Assembly (NCBI GenBank): GCA_037043455.1
Contig: JAWPHD010010984.1
Span: forward strand, 1-64,000
Direction: 5' to 3'
DNA from: Cyrtodaria siliqua
Lineage: Eukaryota; Mollusca; Bivalvia; Adapedonta; Hiatellidae
DNA length: 64,000 bases
The translations under genes were made by a program, and so were the position numbers. The notes under the pieces were generated by a model. It ran no database searches. It was not told the DNA's origin and saw only the letters and a program-made list of their open reading frames with translations. Shown here in pieces: positions 1-12,309 of this stretch (position 1 is the first letter of the stretch; each line of letters starts with the position of its first letter).

Positions 1-327
1 TAAGGAAATATCTATCTGCGACGACTCCCGCATAAAAATGCAACGTGATGTTTTTTTGTTTTTTATTCTAGCCATCAAATGTTTAAATATAAATAGATTA
101 ATTAGTGTAACTACAACTATTGGTATAATTTATTTTCAAATAAACTGAATTCCAGTGATTTGCAGTGGTTTTATTCTACCTCGGCAAGCACACGGGGGAC
201 CATACACAAATAGATCTCTTCTAATTTCACGTAAAGGTCAATTTTATTAACTACTCACCTGCTTTTATGAATGCCCAGATAATAGCTAAGTCGACGATCA
301 TAAACACCGTCGGCGTCATTTTGTCAA
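1..327. other. AT-rich non-coding sequence
   Basis: I see no coding, RNA or repeat signal here. It is ordinary AT-rich flank leading into the LINE remnant. Confidence 0.5.
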
Positions 328-870
328 ATGATTTATCCTGGCACAAGCACATCGAATATATCCAATCAATGGCAGTGGATTAACATTATGCGAAAACTTA
401 AGTACAAACTAGATAGAGTGTACTTTGAAACTATGTATACATTCCTTCATAAGACCTATTTTAGAAAATGGAGATATCTATTCGATAACAGCACACAATA
501 TGAAAAATATGAATAATGAGCCAACAAACAAAATGAGGCTGCTCGGATAGTAACTGGAGCAACGAAGCTTGTCTCTATTGACAACAGATACAAAGATACA
601 ACAGATACAAAGAAACTGGGTGGGAAACTCTCGGAAATAGGCGCCGTAAGCATAAAATCGTTATGTTTTATAAAATGATAAACCACTTAACTCTACATGC
701 AGATGCGTGATCACTTCTTAAAGTGCAATAACAATACTGCTATTAGAAATGTATTTTTAAATACATTACCCCGTCTACCAAATAGTACACTGAAAACACG
801 TCTCTTTGGATATCAAAATGTATGGTACGATACAAATATTCTTACTTTAGGTGCTGTACAATTATATTAA
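328..870 (+). pseudogene. LINE (non-LTR retrotransposon) reverse-transcriptase C-terminal remnant
   Basis: Translation gives the region that follows the RT palm in LINE proteins of the CR1/L2/jockey kind. A first stretch includes RKLKYKLDRV and LFDNSTQYEKYE; then, after in-frame stops, NEAARIVTGATKLVSIDN; then, after a shift, ETGWETL and RRRKHKIVMFYKMINHLT. In intact relatives these lie consecutively (KLKYKLDR, then FDN, then AARIVTGAT, then the ETGWETL/RRRKHK block). At least one frameshift and several stops separate them, so this is a dead 5'-truncated copy. The part after about 700 is only weakly recognisable. No target-site duplication or tail is defined. The LINE assignment is firm from the motif order; the exact clade is not. 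Confidence 0.72.
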
Positions 871-2280
871 AACCTCAAAACGTTTTAACTAGTAGATCGA
901 TTTGTTCTTTTGTTGAAATCCCAATTCAGCTATTCCCCTATGTTGCTCCAAACTCCATTTTTTTAAAATTTACAATGGAGATTTCTAAATAAATATTAAT
1001 AACAATTACATGTATTTGATTAATTTATTCATTTTCATTTTTTGTCTATTTGAATTTCGTATATTTCAAGTTACATTACGTGGTCCGCGTATTAACTTTC
1101 ATACCCCATCCAACCCCTACTCCAAGAAGCGAAAACGGGGTTGGCTTGGCTATGAAATAAAACCTTAATTTAGGCTTAACAAGTTTGCATATGGTAAAAT
1201 TAAAACATTTAATAGGTAATTTTAAACATGTTATCGCATCTTTTTCCGTTAAAAATGTGTTTAAACGTGTTTTATTGTCGAAATATCCGTTATAAAATCC
1301 TGCTAATATATCGCTTAATTGAATTAAGGAGGGATAACGTATGACTTTCTATTTTTTCCCTTTCTTTACTTTTTATTGTTTCAATTATATCTAAGTAATT
1401 TAAAACTATTTAGTTCTCGTACTTCCAGAATGTATATTGTGAAAATATCTAATAATTGCTGTTTACTATGCCATCAATTGTATACAATTAATAGCATATC
1501 TAGGAGAAGAATATCACAAGTATCTTACTTTCGTTCTAATCCTTTTTTGTTTTATACTGTACAAATAATATGTTAAAAAGCTTGCGAAATAAAATATGTT
1601 TAAACCAATATTAGTGAATGCAAGTTACGTTGAAAAACTGACGGGGCGCCTTGAGTTTAAACAAATCAATATTGCCGTGTGTCCCTTTAATATATAATTA
1701 ATATATAATACCAGTCACCCACCCAATTTCGGAATAATGGTACTAACATGTTCTTTGTCGCTTTCTTTGTTTGTAGTACAACTGATGCTCTCTGTTAAAC
1801 CCCCGCTTTCACAAAGTCAAGTAGGGGCTATATAGGAATCACGTTGTCCGTAACGTCCTGTCGCTTAACACATGTATGTTTCGTCACGTCCCATCCCGTC
1901 GCATGACACATTTGTATTACTTGCATTCCACAAACAGTTTTGAATGGGTTGTTCCCAAACGTCATATACACAAAACAACTGATGACCATTATGTCCCCCT
2001 CCATCACCTATTGTTGATTGCCTAATTTATTACAAAAGTATGGTCCTTATGGTTGATTGTGCAAAGACCGGACGGACGGTGGACTCTATGACAACGTGTT
2101 CCTAAATCCTTTAAGGTTTTCCCCTTGATAGTTTGATTTCGGACAAGTCTTTGAGCACATATGAGATTACATTGAGATTAGCTTTTTAGGTTTAACTTAT
2201 TTTTTGATATACTATATACATGAACATTTCTGTGTTTTTTCTTATAACACCTATCTTCTCTTTCTCTAATGTAAATGGTT
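871..2280. other. AT-rich intergenic sequence
   Basis: No supported gene. Short open frames here lack codon structure or recognisable motifs. A pyrimidine-rich stretch lies at about 1345-1380 and a CG-containing patch at about 1840-1900. Confidence 0.5.
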
Positions 2281-2283
2281 AAC

Positions 2284-2560
2284 TCGGCGGGGATTATTTA
2301 TATTCACACTCTCCTGTTGTTTAGGGATGACGACAGGGTAAGGGTGAGGTTTGGTACACCTTAGAACCGGATTAAACTCCCTTTTGCCACTGGCCGTTCC
2401 TGTTGGCAAACTTTATATGTTTGTGATGTGCTTTTTTGCTGAATATGTTTGTAATGTAATTTTGGAATCATCTTTGCCTTGTATGACTTGTTTGAATGAC
2501 TGCATTCTGTGAAGGCTACTCTTCCTGTTGGACCTGTTGGACTTATAACCTTTGCTTGGT
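2284..2560 (+). mobile_element. Detached 3' tail of the Penelope-like element family
   Basis: This segment aligns by eye with 42384-42640, the non-coding tail after the reverse-transcriptase fragment there. Shared blocks in order are GGCGGGGATT, a CACTSTCCTGTT block, GGGATGACRRYAGGGTAAG, GTGAGGTTTGGTRCACC, TAGAACCGGWTTAAAC, a CTGRCCGTTCC block and TTTGTGATGT. No coding part is attached, so it is a severed 3' end. Family membership rests on the second copy. Confidence 0.6.
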
Positions 2561-2685
2561 GTCCCCAATGACGACCATTAAGTGTGATAAGACTCGTTGT
2601 GTTCTATAACTATCAATAATTTCGTTTTATAATAGTCTTGGTGTCCCCAGTGACGACTATTAAGTGTGATAAGACTCGTTGTGTT
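2555..2685. repeat. Near-perfect 49-bp direct repeat, two copies
   Basis: The segment at 2555-2603 recurs at 2637-2685 with two or so changes, separated by 33 bases. Each copy starts CTTGGTGTCCCCA and ends GACTCGTTGTGTT. Function unknown. Confidence 0.85.
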
Positions 2686-3086
2686 GAATAGATATTACTA
2701 ATTGCACTTTATTATCGAAATGACAAATAATTGATTTATACACAGTGAATAATACAAAATACACGTTCAAAATAACATAAATCTGCATGTAAATACTACA
2801 TGTATATCAAACTATTTCACTATGATCCCGAGGAGTCCACGTCGTTTGATCCTGAACAAATTGGCAGCGGTGACTCAGTCTGACTGATGCAGGTTTGCTG
2901 CGTGGGGGTGGGGGTTGTGGTGGTGGGGACATTGTCATTAGATATGCTGTTTTCAGTGGTACGTGCTCAATTCATAATTCAAACCCTTATTAAATCATGT
3001 TATGATATGACATGATACGACAAACTACGACAATATTGGTTATCATGATACTGCCAGATACTATCACATAACACCTGTATCAAACA
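2686..3086. other. Non-coding, with a possible relic of an LTR-element junction
   Basis: AT-rich with no gene. TTGGCAGCGGTGAC at about 2860 resembles a retroelement primer-binding site in style, but no LTR is found beside it. A G-rich run lies at about 2900-2930. Confidence 0.3.
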
Positions 3087-4330
3087 TTTTACCGTAACTG
3101 ATAAGAATAAACATATAATATACATTAAAGGGACTCCGGGCATTCTGCAAGAATAATTGTCGACAATATAAACTAATGCGTTTCAGTGGTATATTCAATG
3201 AACATAATTAAATGCACTAATTAAAATAGGCCCATACAACTATCGATTTAATAATTTTAATAAAATAGATAGGTTTGTCGCGAAAACACGACAACTCGAC
3301 AAGTTTTTGGTGCATACATCATTATATTAATTCCTATGATTTATTACGGTTACAATACATCAATGTTTTGTGTTCTAACTACACCCTTGTTAATACAATA
3401 CAACACAATACAATATCTTTTATTCACTCAATTCACATTTACATGAATATATGAGGTATGTATAACAACATTTAAATCATCATCGATTACACGTACAACT
3501 GCAGCTAATATAAACCACATCTGAACTAAAATTGATGATTTAACAACAAAAATACGTCGGGACTTGTTTTCCTATCCAAACATGCTCATAATTAATAATT
3601 CCAATATAACTTAATATAAGGTTTATAAAATGCATGTGTGCATTTCATATGAAACTGAAGCACATTGTGAGATTTGTCTCCTGTATTTGTAGTTGGCACG
3701 AATTACTCTTCAAGATTGCCTCCTGTCCCTTTAAGACTACTGGATAATTTGCCAAGATCGCCTTCTGTCCCTTTAAAACTACTAAATAGTTTGCCAAGAT
3801 CGCATCCTGTCCCTTTAAAACTACTGAATGGTTCGCCAAGATCGCCTGTTGTCCCTTTAAAACTACTAAAAGGTTTGCCAAGATTGCCTCCTGTCCATTT
3901 AGGACTACTGAATGGTTTTCCAAGATAACCCACTGTCCCTTTAAGACTACTGAATGGTTTGCCAAGATCACACCCTGTCCCTTTAAGACTACTGAATGGT
4001 TTGCCAATATCGCTTCCTGTCCCTTTAAGACTACTGAATGGTTTGCCAAGATCACACCCTGTCCCTTTAAAACAACTGAATGGTTTGCCAGATTATCACA
4101 ACGGTATGACTCGGTTGTTGTAGTTCAGAAATGAGAAAATAGAACATGTTAGCATATACACGTGATATTAATTAATGATAAACTAATCTAAAAGTAGCCG
4201 TTTTAGGGCGAAAGAGGAAGATATGGTATAGTATTTACATCTGTTGAATTTCGGATATCTATAGTTATGTTTGTTTATGAATCTACTTTAAATTATGTCA
4301 GTGTATGTTTAACCTATGTTGACCTATATG
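3087..4330. repeat. Duplicated non-coding block, copy 1 (mate at 44851-45628)
   Basis: Co-linear anchors with 44851-45628: TTTACCGTAACTGATAAGAA near the start, ATATTCAATGAACATA, an ATCGATTTA block, TTTTTGGTRCAT, the 42-bp minisatellite unit, CTCGGTTGTTGTARTTCAGAAA, GCCGTTTTA and CAGTGTATGTTTAACCTAT at the end. Copy 1 is longer, partly because its minisatellite is expanded to about nine units. Confidence 0.8.
3700..4095. repeat. 42-bp minisatellite, about 9 copies
   Basis: Units read CCCTTTAAGACTACTGAATG then GTTTGCCAAGATCGCCTCCT and GT, with substitutions. Period 42 is a multiple of three, so frames stay open on both strands for up to 136 codons. These show no protein features beyond the repeat and are not genes. 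Confidence 0.93.
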
Positions 4331-4680
4331 TATATACAACGGTAATGAAGTAACATGTATACAATATGAATTTACATATTTAAAATAGTATAACGAAGTT
4401 AATTGTATATACTCGGGGGATGCCTTTACATATAATAAATAGTGTAATGAAGTTAACTCCGGTGATGAATATACATGTATATATTAAAAAAAACGTTCCA
4501 TGTATAAAATCCGGTCATGAATATTCATATATAAATTATGGTATTGAAATTACATGTTTATACTCTGGTGATGAATATACATATATCAAGTTTTGAAATG
4601 AGTATATCACGTTTTGTATATTTTCTGTTGATGTATTACATAAAATATTGTAATGAACTTGTAGCTGGCATATTTCACTA
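4331..4680. repeat. Outlying degenerate units of the 54-bp minisatellite
   Basis: Several decayed units (ACTCCGGTGATGAATATACA, ATTGTAATGAACTT and variants) match the array at 9640-11912. The final 18 bases before the hAT element (to 4795) also look like a unit (TGTATATACTCCG), which suggests that the transposon landed inside this array. Confidence 0.75.
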
Positions 4681-4795
4681 CCGCTCATGAACAGTCTCAA
4701 TCAAACCAAGACCGCCATATTTTGTATGTGTCGTGCTCGGCCGTTTCCAAAGGTCCATTATCGTACTCTCTTTTAGATGTATATACTCCGTTAAT

Positions 4796-4813
4796 CCGGG
4801 TTCGACACTAACG
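4796..4813 (+). repeat. hAT left terminal inverted repeat
   Basis: Pairs with 9610-9627 at 17 of 18 positions; the mismatch is at position 2 (C against A). Confidence 0.85.
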
Positions 4814-5152
4814 GTGTCCTGGGATTCCGTTGGGATCCTTGATTTTTGTCAATGTGTTATTATTAAAATACATGTTGACCTGTCTTATTAAAGAAAAAAC
4901 AAAGAAGATCGCTAAGAAACGTTTTATATTTTGTCTTCCGATTATGATTTCCTTATGCGTGGGTACTCATAGCGTATTACCTACATCGTAGAGGTATGCC
5001 GAATATTAATCGCAATCGCCATTGCTCATATCAATCATTAATTTGTTACGGATCAGATTTAATCGCAACCGTTAGCTGCTTATTAAAAAACTGCTTCTAG
5101 CAATCGTTTATTCGTTACGGATCGGGTTCGAGAAAAGTAACATATTTTCGCG

Positions 5153-8100
5153 ATGTGGAATTTTATAGAAAATGTGTCTCGACCGGCGGAAAAGAGGAAA
5201 AAAACATCGGAAGAACGCCTAGAAACACAAAGAACGTATGCAACTAAAATAGTTGGAAGAGTGATTTCTCCTGGCTGTGTTTTGACGAAGGTAAACAGGT
5301 CATGACTTGTGAAGTGTGTGCCAAATTCGAAAAGATAGGTACATTTGTAACGGGATGCAATAATATGAAACTGCAGGCCATTAAAAAACATGATGGATCA
5401 GAAGGCCAAATAAAAAATGCAATGAAAATGAAAGCACAAAATAGTGCAACAGGGACATCAACAAGTGAAAAAACTCTTCAGCTTATGAACAAGGCTGCCT
5501 TCAACAAACTGACATACTTATTTCGCAATGCGCATTATGTAGCCAAATCAGGACGCCCATATTCAGACTATGTAAGTTTGTGTGAGCTAGACAGAGCAAA
5601 GGGACTAGATGTAGGGAACACTTACATCACAGATAAATACTGTGAAATATTTGTGAGGTCTATAGCTGCCACCAGAAAATCTGAGCAGGACAGTGTGATC
5701 AAGTTGGCTCCTTTTATTTCTTTGTTAAGTGATGGTTCAACCGATACGTCTTCACAGGAGGCAGAAATCATTTTAGTGAGGACCTCCTATAAATGCCAGG
5801 TTAATATTTGTCTTGATTATAATTTGAACATCAGTATGACTAAGTGTAGTTACACCACCAATAATTTCAGCTCTATCAGTTTATGTTCTCTGTTATGTTT
5901 TTAAAAAAAAGTAAAAAAGTTATAATTCTATTTTCTAAAATGCTATTTCTTTTTAATTTTCATTGATTGTAATACAGTTACCGGTATATGGAAACTAAAT
6001 TCAATGAACAATATTTAATTATCTTACAAATCGCAGATCTTTTTTCTACTTTATTAGACAAGTACCTTCTTGATGGGTTTTAAAGAACGTCCAAAAGGCA
6101 GACTCTTTTAACATTTGCAAGGCTATTTCTGATGTCATGACAGAAAGGTATGAGGATTCCTGGAGAGGCAAGGTGGTGGCAATGGGGTGTGATGGAGCAT
6201 CTGTCATGTTGGGGAAAAAACAGGTGTGGTCCAGAAGATGAGAGAGGAACTCAATCGACCGTACATATATGGGATACACTGTTCAGCTCACAGGTATATA
6301 GTGTTACTCAAAGAGAGATGGATAAATTTAGAATGTTTATATAACAAATACACAGAACAAAACTACATTTTGTTTATTTGTATAAATCTAATTCTATTTT
6401 AAGAAAATACTTAAATAATGTGACTAGGTAATAATATGTTATGATTTAAGCTGCAGCATGCATATCTTTTTATATAACATGTCACATGTAATACTTATAC
6501 TGATAATGAATTGAACAGGTTGGAGCTTGCATACAAGGACGCTGTGAAGAAGTTGTCCACTTCCACACACCAGAGATGTGAGGCATTACTTCTCAACTTG
6601 TACTTGTTTTATAAATAAGTGGTTATTTTATTAGTTAGCTGTCTTTAATATTTACTTAGGAACCTTGTACATTACTCTAGGACTATATGCATTGCTAAAT
6701 GAAAATAAAAGTATAGGGACTTTAAGCACACCACTGACTAGAAATTATTATTTTTACAGGTACAGTTCTCTAAACAGGGCTAATTTGACCCAGTCTTATA
6801 TAAGTTTAGGCATCAAGCTTAAGGTTCCCACCAGAGTAGGAGGAACACGATGGCTCCCCACACTCGGCTCGCACTGAAAAATCTCCTTCATGGTTATGAC
6901 GCGATTATACAACATTTAGAGCAGATAATATAATATGAAAAACATAATGCAATTAATATGCTGATAAACTTGAAATAACATAATTAAATGAAGGTCACAA
7001 TTGAATTTTAATGATAAACAATTTATTCATGTAAAATATATAATTTATATATTTCATACTAGTGTTGGTTAACAAATTATTTCAGATACAGAATCTTCGG
7101 ACAAAGCCCATCGTAAGGAGTCAGCTGCCAAGGGGAAGAATTTTCTCAAGCTGTTGAAAGAGTCGAATGTTCGATTTTGGTTACATTTTTTGCTGGATGT
7201 GGTTGTGTCCTTGAGCATGGCATCAGAGGCCATTCAAGTTTACAATGCAACTCTAGCAGATATTTGGAACGAACTTGAGTCGGTCAAATCAATACTTGGA
7301 AAGTACAAAAAAAGGTAATGGGTATAGTCAAAATAGTAATTTATTTTATTTAGAACAGGTAACACTTGGTTAAATAGTAATTAATATGTCTAATTATGAA
7401 TAAACTGGTGGTGGAATATGTAGTATTAAATGCTTTCTTGATTCTGAGTAACACTGTACTTGCTTTTTGCTCTTTTTATTGTAATGAAGTTACATCTATA
7501 ATTTATATTGAAATAAGCATACTCATACCTGTATACTTGTACTACCATTAACCAAATACTTGTACTACCATTAACCAAGTTTTTGCCTGCATGCTGCTTC
7601 AGCTTTGTATAATATACTTGTTTTGCTAGTATGTAGCTATAATTAACCAATTGTAAATGCATGCTTAAATGATTTAACAGTGTAGTGATGGTCCGTATCT
7701 GAAAAAAATTGCTAGTCCTGATGGTGAGGTCACAATAGATGTGAGCAGACAGAGTTTTCTAATTGATCTCATTAACACTGTTGCTTCTCGATTTGAAGGA
7801 GACCTTCACTTATTTCGAGGAATCTCTTTTCTAAAGTTCAGTAACTGGCCACTTGAGTTGACTGTAGACTTAGGTATTAAAATGTTTGTTGTGAAATTGT
7901 TTGTTGATTATTTATTCACAATGTGTAAGTTTACATTAGGCCATACTTAAAAATGTTTGTTTGCCCTGCTCCTGCTTAAATTGCAGCTAGCCCACTCAAA
8001 CTTTTTTATTGACTTTGAAAGCCCACCCCGACTCTAAATTATGTCCATTTTATTCAAAATGACAATAAAAAAATAAAAATCTGGCCACAAAAGAATCTAC

Positions 8101-9489
8101 CTACCTACCCAGGAGCACAGCAAATAAACATCTTTAAAGGATAATACAATTATAAAAAATGTAGTTTCTCATTATAAATGTGCTCTGCTTTATATTGCTT
8201 TGTAGATATGTTTATTTTCCCAAATATTTTCCCAAATCCCAGAATTGTATTAAAATAATTTCATACAGACAACTGCAAGTGTGTGAATATTTTTTTTTGT
8301 GTGATTTTTTTTAAAAATAAGTTCCACTTTTCAGCTGCTTTTGAAGACAGCATAATTGCAGACCTGGTATCCACATGTGCACCAGTATTACAGGCTGCAT
8401 ATCCTGATATTGATGTCAATAATATTGAACCAGAGTGGACAAGATTGAAAACAGAGTTATACAACAGGTACAGATTGATAGTTGTTGGCAATGTTTTTAA
8501 AACATCATATAACAAACTAAGAACGTTAACTTTGGGCATTCGTCAAAGTGTTTATCAATCTCATATTATTTGCCTTATCTTACAGCTTGGGCTCACAATA
8601 TTATTCTACTACATTAGTGCAGTATATATTGTTAAAACTTCATTCAAATTAAATTAAATTTCCAAGTTAAATATTGAATTATACATTCAATTTATTTTTT
8701 CAGCAAAAAGAACATGCTTTTATTCCTTAACATGGACATCACTCTGGGACAGCATGAACAGCAAGTATCCTAACTTGTTATATTTGGTTTCCTATCTTCT
8801 GAGTCTCCCATCCAGCTCTGTTGACGCAAAAAGGGGGTTTTCGAGGTAAATGTTTGATGTGACTTTTGTCCTAACTGTTTAATAATACTTGAAATTAAGT
8901 CAACACAAACATTATATTGTTTTACAAAAAAGAATAATGCAGATGATTCTTTACAAAATGAAGATGATAAAGAATGACTGGAGGTCCAGACTAGGAGATC
9001 GCCACCTCAGTGATCTTATGTTGATCAATACTGAAATGCCTGAGGTAGCTGATTTTGACCCTTCCAATGCTATAAATCACTGGAATTGCTGTGGCATCAG
9101 ATCAAGACGCCCATTCTACAATGATGAGAAAAAGGTAAATTTATTAACACATCAAATATGGCAGTATTGTATACATTATTTATTAATTAATTGAAACATA
9201 TTACATTAATTGACCAACTATGATCAATGTTTGTCTAATAGTGAAAGGTTCAATTAAAAAGTGACATTTTTATGTGTATCCAGTGATCCAGTTTCAGACT
9301 CAAAAGTGGGAGCAGGCAGTACCTGATGATGATATATTCATCATGGCGGAGATCTTAGAAGACAGCAATGCTGGAGGATGTGATGTTGCTACACAGTCTG
9401 ATGAGTATGAGGATGAGGATGAACAGATGGCAAAAGACGTGGCCATGCTACAAAACGGAGCTTATAAAATGCTTATGAATTTAATGTAG
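5153..9489 (+). pseudogene. Broken hAT transposase, ZNF862-like (TTF-type zinc finger, DUF4371-like core, hAT dimerisation domain)
   Basis: The proposed start is ATG at 5153. Pieces in order: a basic lead; after a shift near 5250, DFSWLCF and a zinc-finger block (MTCEVC, GTFVTGCNNMKLQAIKKHD); a helical block with GRPYSDYVSLCELD and LLSDGSTDTSSQEAE ending at a donor at 5800; 6100-6290 with MGCDGASVMLG and, in another frame, REELNRPY and IHCSAHR; 6520-6617 with LELAYKDAVKK; 6760-6940 with SSLNRANL and TRVGGTRW; 7084-7315 with KNFLKLLKESNV; 7681-7871; 8334-8467; 8704-8845 with LPSSSVDAKRGFSR, the dimerisation signature; 8942-9134 with DWRSRLGDRHLSDLM; and 9284-9489 with an acidic tail. Splice-like AG/GT borders flank most pieces. 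Frameshifts near 5250, 6090, 6220 and 6860 show it is inactive. In life it would cut and paste the element. Confidence 0.85.
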
Positions 9490-9609
9490 TATATATGAAA
9501 TATAAATTAATTGAAAATATGCTTTGTTTTATTTATACGGGATCCATGATTATCAGGAGGGCACCCAGATTTAAAAGGTAGGGATTCCTGTGGGATTCCA
9601 AAGCAAAAA

Positions 9610-9627
9610 CGTTAGTGTCGAACCCTG
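9610..9627 (-). repeat. hAT right terminal inverted repeat
   Basis: Reverse complement reads CAGGGTTCGACACTAACG, pairing with 4796-4813. Confidence 0.85.
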
Positions 9628-9639
9628 AATTTATTATTA

Positions 9640-11912
9640 TTATTATTTCATTAAATGAAGTGTTGATTTTACATATTTACATTATAGTAATAAGGTTACG
9701 TGTATATATTACGGTAATGAAGTTACGTGCATACAATATGAACAGATATGAACAGTACGATGACGAAATTTACAAACTATACATATATAAATTATTGTAA
9801 TGAACTTACATGTATACACTCCGGTGAGGAATATACATATATGAATTAGTGTAATGAAGTTAAATGTATATACTCCAATGATGAATTTACATGTATAAAT
9901 TGTTAGTATGAAGTTTTATGTATATAGTCCGGTGATGAGTATACATATATAAATTATTGTAATGCAGTTACATGTATAAAATTCGGTGATGAGTATACAT
10001 ATATAACGTATTGTAATGAAGTTACATGTATATACTCCGGTGATGAGTATACATATATCAATTATTTTAATGAAGTTACATATATATATTCCGGTGATGA
10101 GTATACATATATCAATTATTGTAATGAAGTAACATGTATATATTCCGGTGATGAGTATACATATATCAATTATTTTAATGAAGTTACATGTATATACTCT
10201 GGTGATGAGTGTGCATATATAAATTAGTGTAATGAAGTTACATGTATATACTCCGGTGATGAATATACATTTATAAATTATTGTAATGGAGTTGCATGTA
10301 TACACTCCGGTGATGAGAATACATATAAAAATTATTGTAATGAAGTTACATGTATATACTCCGGTGATGAGTATACATATATAAATTATTGTAATGAAGT
10401 TACATGTATATACTCCGGTGATGAGTATACATATATAAATTATTGTAATGAAGTTACATGTATATATTCCGGTGATGAGTATACATATATACATTATTTT
10501 AATGAAGTTACGTGTATATACTCTGGTGATGAGTATACATATATAAATTATTGTAATGAAGTTACATGTATATACTCCGGTGATGAATATACATTTATAT
10601 AAATTATTGTAATGAAGTTACATGTATATACTCCGGTGATGAGTATCCATATATAAATGAGTTTAATGAAATTACATGTATATACTCCGGTGATGAATAT
10701 ACATTTATACATTATTGTAATGAAGTTACATGTATATACTGCGTTGATGAGTATACATATATAAATTATTGTAATGATGTTATGTATATACTCTGGCGAT
10801 GAGTGTACATATATAACTTATTGTAATGAATTTACATGTATATACTCCGGTGATGAGTGTAAATATATAAATTATTGTAATGAAGTTACATGTATATACT
10901 CCGGTGATGAGTATACATATATAACTTATTGTAATGAAGTTACATGTATATAGTCCTCTGATGAGTATTCATATATACATTATTATAATGAAGTTACATG
11001 TATATACTCCCGTGATGAGGATACATATATAAACTATTGTAATGAAGTTACATGTATATACTCCGGTGATGAGTATACATATATAAATTATTGTTATGAT
11101 GTTACATGTATATACTCCAGTGATGAGTATACATATATAACTTATTGTAATGAATTTACATGTATATACTCCGGTGATGAGTGTACATATATAAATTATT
11201 GTAATGAAGTTACATGTATATACTCCGGTGATGAATATACATATATAAATTATTGTTATGATGTTACATGTATATACTCCAGTGATGAGTATACATATAT
11301 AACTTATTGTAATGAATTTACATGTATATACTCCGGTGATGAGTGTACATATATAAATTATTGTAATGAAGTTACATGTATATACTCCGGTCATGAGTAT
11401 ACATATATAACTTATTGTAACGAAGTTACATGTATATAGTCCGGTGATGAGTATTCATATATAAATTATTGTAATGAAGTTACATGTATATACTCCGGTG
11501 ATAAGTATACATATATAACTTATTGTTATTATAATGAAGTTACATGTATATACTCCGGTGATGAATATACATATATAAATTATTGTTATGATGTTACATG
11601 TATATACTCCGGTGATAAGTATACATATATAACTTATTGTTATTATAATGAAGTTACATGTATATACTCCGGTGATGAATATACATATATAAATTATTGT
11701 TATGATGTTACATGTATATACTCCAGTGATGAGTAAATATATAAATTATTGTAATGAAGTTAAATGTATATACTCCGGTGATGAATATACATATATAAAT
11801 TATTGTTATGATGTTAGATGAATATACTCCGGTGATGAATATACATATATAAATTATTGTAATGAAGTTACATGTATATTCTCCGGTGATGATGATTATA
11901 GTTCATTATCAT
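9640..11912. repeat. 54-bp minisatellite, about 42 copies
   Basis: Consensus pieces in order: TGTAATGAAGTTACATGTAT, ATACTCCGGTGATGAGTATA, CATATATAAATTAT. Successive GTAATG starts at 10337, 10391 and 10445 give the 54-bp period. Units vary (GATGAAT for GATGAGT; TGTTATGATGTTA between about 11090 and 11820), giving some multi-unit periodicity. Because 54 is divisible by three, minus-strand frames of 192 and 141 codons stay open with an 18-residue repeat; they are not genes. Confidence 0.95.
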
Positions 11913-11984
11913 GTTTAACCAGTGATGTTTTAATATGCTGTCTCCCGTGTATGCATTTCATAATAAACGGCGTATTGCTTATTA

Positions 11985-12195
11985 TTATGATTATTATTAC
12001 ATTATTTTTAATTATTATTGTACTTATTCTTCTTCTTCTACTTCTTCTTCTTCTTCTTCTTCTTCTTATTATTATTATTATTATTATTATTATTGTATGA
12101 TTATTATTATTATTATTATTACTATTATTATTATTATTACTATTATTACTATTATTACTATTATTACTATTATTATTATTATCATTATTATTATT
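11985..12195 (+). repeat. Trinucleotide microsatellite tract (TTA/TTC/ATT)
   Basis: Near-pure runs of TTC then TTA/ATT, with CTA variants, ending in a pyrimidine stretch and TTTCAG at 12194-12199. It thus forms the end of a presumed intron just upstream of the Mab-21-like exon. Confidence 0.95.
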
Positions 12196-12199
12196 TCAG

Positions 12200-12309
12200 C
12201 CCGATACAATAATACACCGGAAATGGATCCAGTAGCAGAGTATTACCCTGTCCTGTCAGTACATCTGTCCCAAGTCCTGGACGAGATTGGCATGAATCAG
12301 CACATATAA
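12200..12309 (+). pseudogene. N-terminal coding piece of the Mab-21-like gene, closed by an in-frame TAA
   Basis: The segment follows a good acceptor (TTATTTCAG, AG at 12198-12199). From ATG 12223 it reads 28 codons, starting MDPVAEYYPVLSVHL and ending IGMNQHI, then TAA at 12307-12309. The next codon, in the same frame, is the ATG of the long reading frame, whose first residues (MKRRQSLL) continue the usual Mab-21-like N-terminal helix. In relatives I know, this helix reads straight through with a basic residue at the stop position. A single base change from AAA to TAA is the simplest explanation. Recoding or a second functional start cannot be excluded. Confidence 0.7.

Larger units (their letters stand above)
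4796..9627 (+). mobile_element. hAT-family DNA transposon, about 4.8 kb, degraded
   Basis: The boundaries are 18-bp terminal inverted repeats matching at 17 of 18 positions. The left end reads CCGGGTTCGACACTAACG; the right end (reverse complement) reads CAGGGTTCGACACTAACG, with the CAGGG start usual in hAT elements. Between them lies a spliced, frameshifted transposase of the ZNF862-like hAT type. Both flanks carry 54-bp minisatellite units. I could not find the 8-bp target duplication expected of hAT (flanks CCGTTAAT and AATTTATT), so ends or flanks have decayed. Confidence 0.85.

Noticed and set aside
2860..2880. Primer-binding site of another LTR element (GGCAGCGGTG)
   Set aside because: No LTR, polypurine tract or pol fragment nearby.
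3645..4055. 136-codon minus-strand frame with a 14-residue repeat
   Set aside because: Product of a 42-bp repeat; the plus strand is equally open.
9916..11394. Long minus-strand open frames of 192 and 141 codons
   Set aside because: They follow the 54-bp minisatellite exactly (18-residue period) and have no other protein character.
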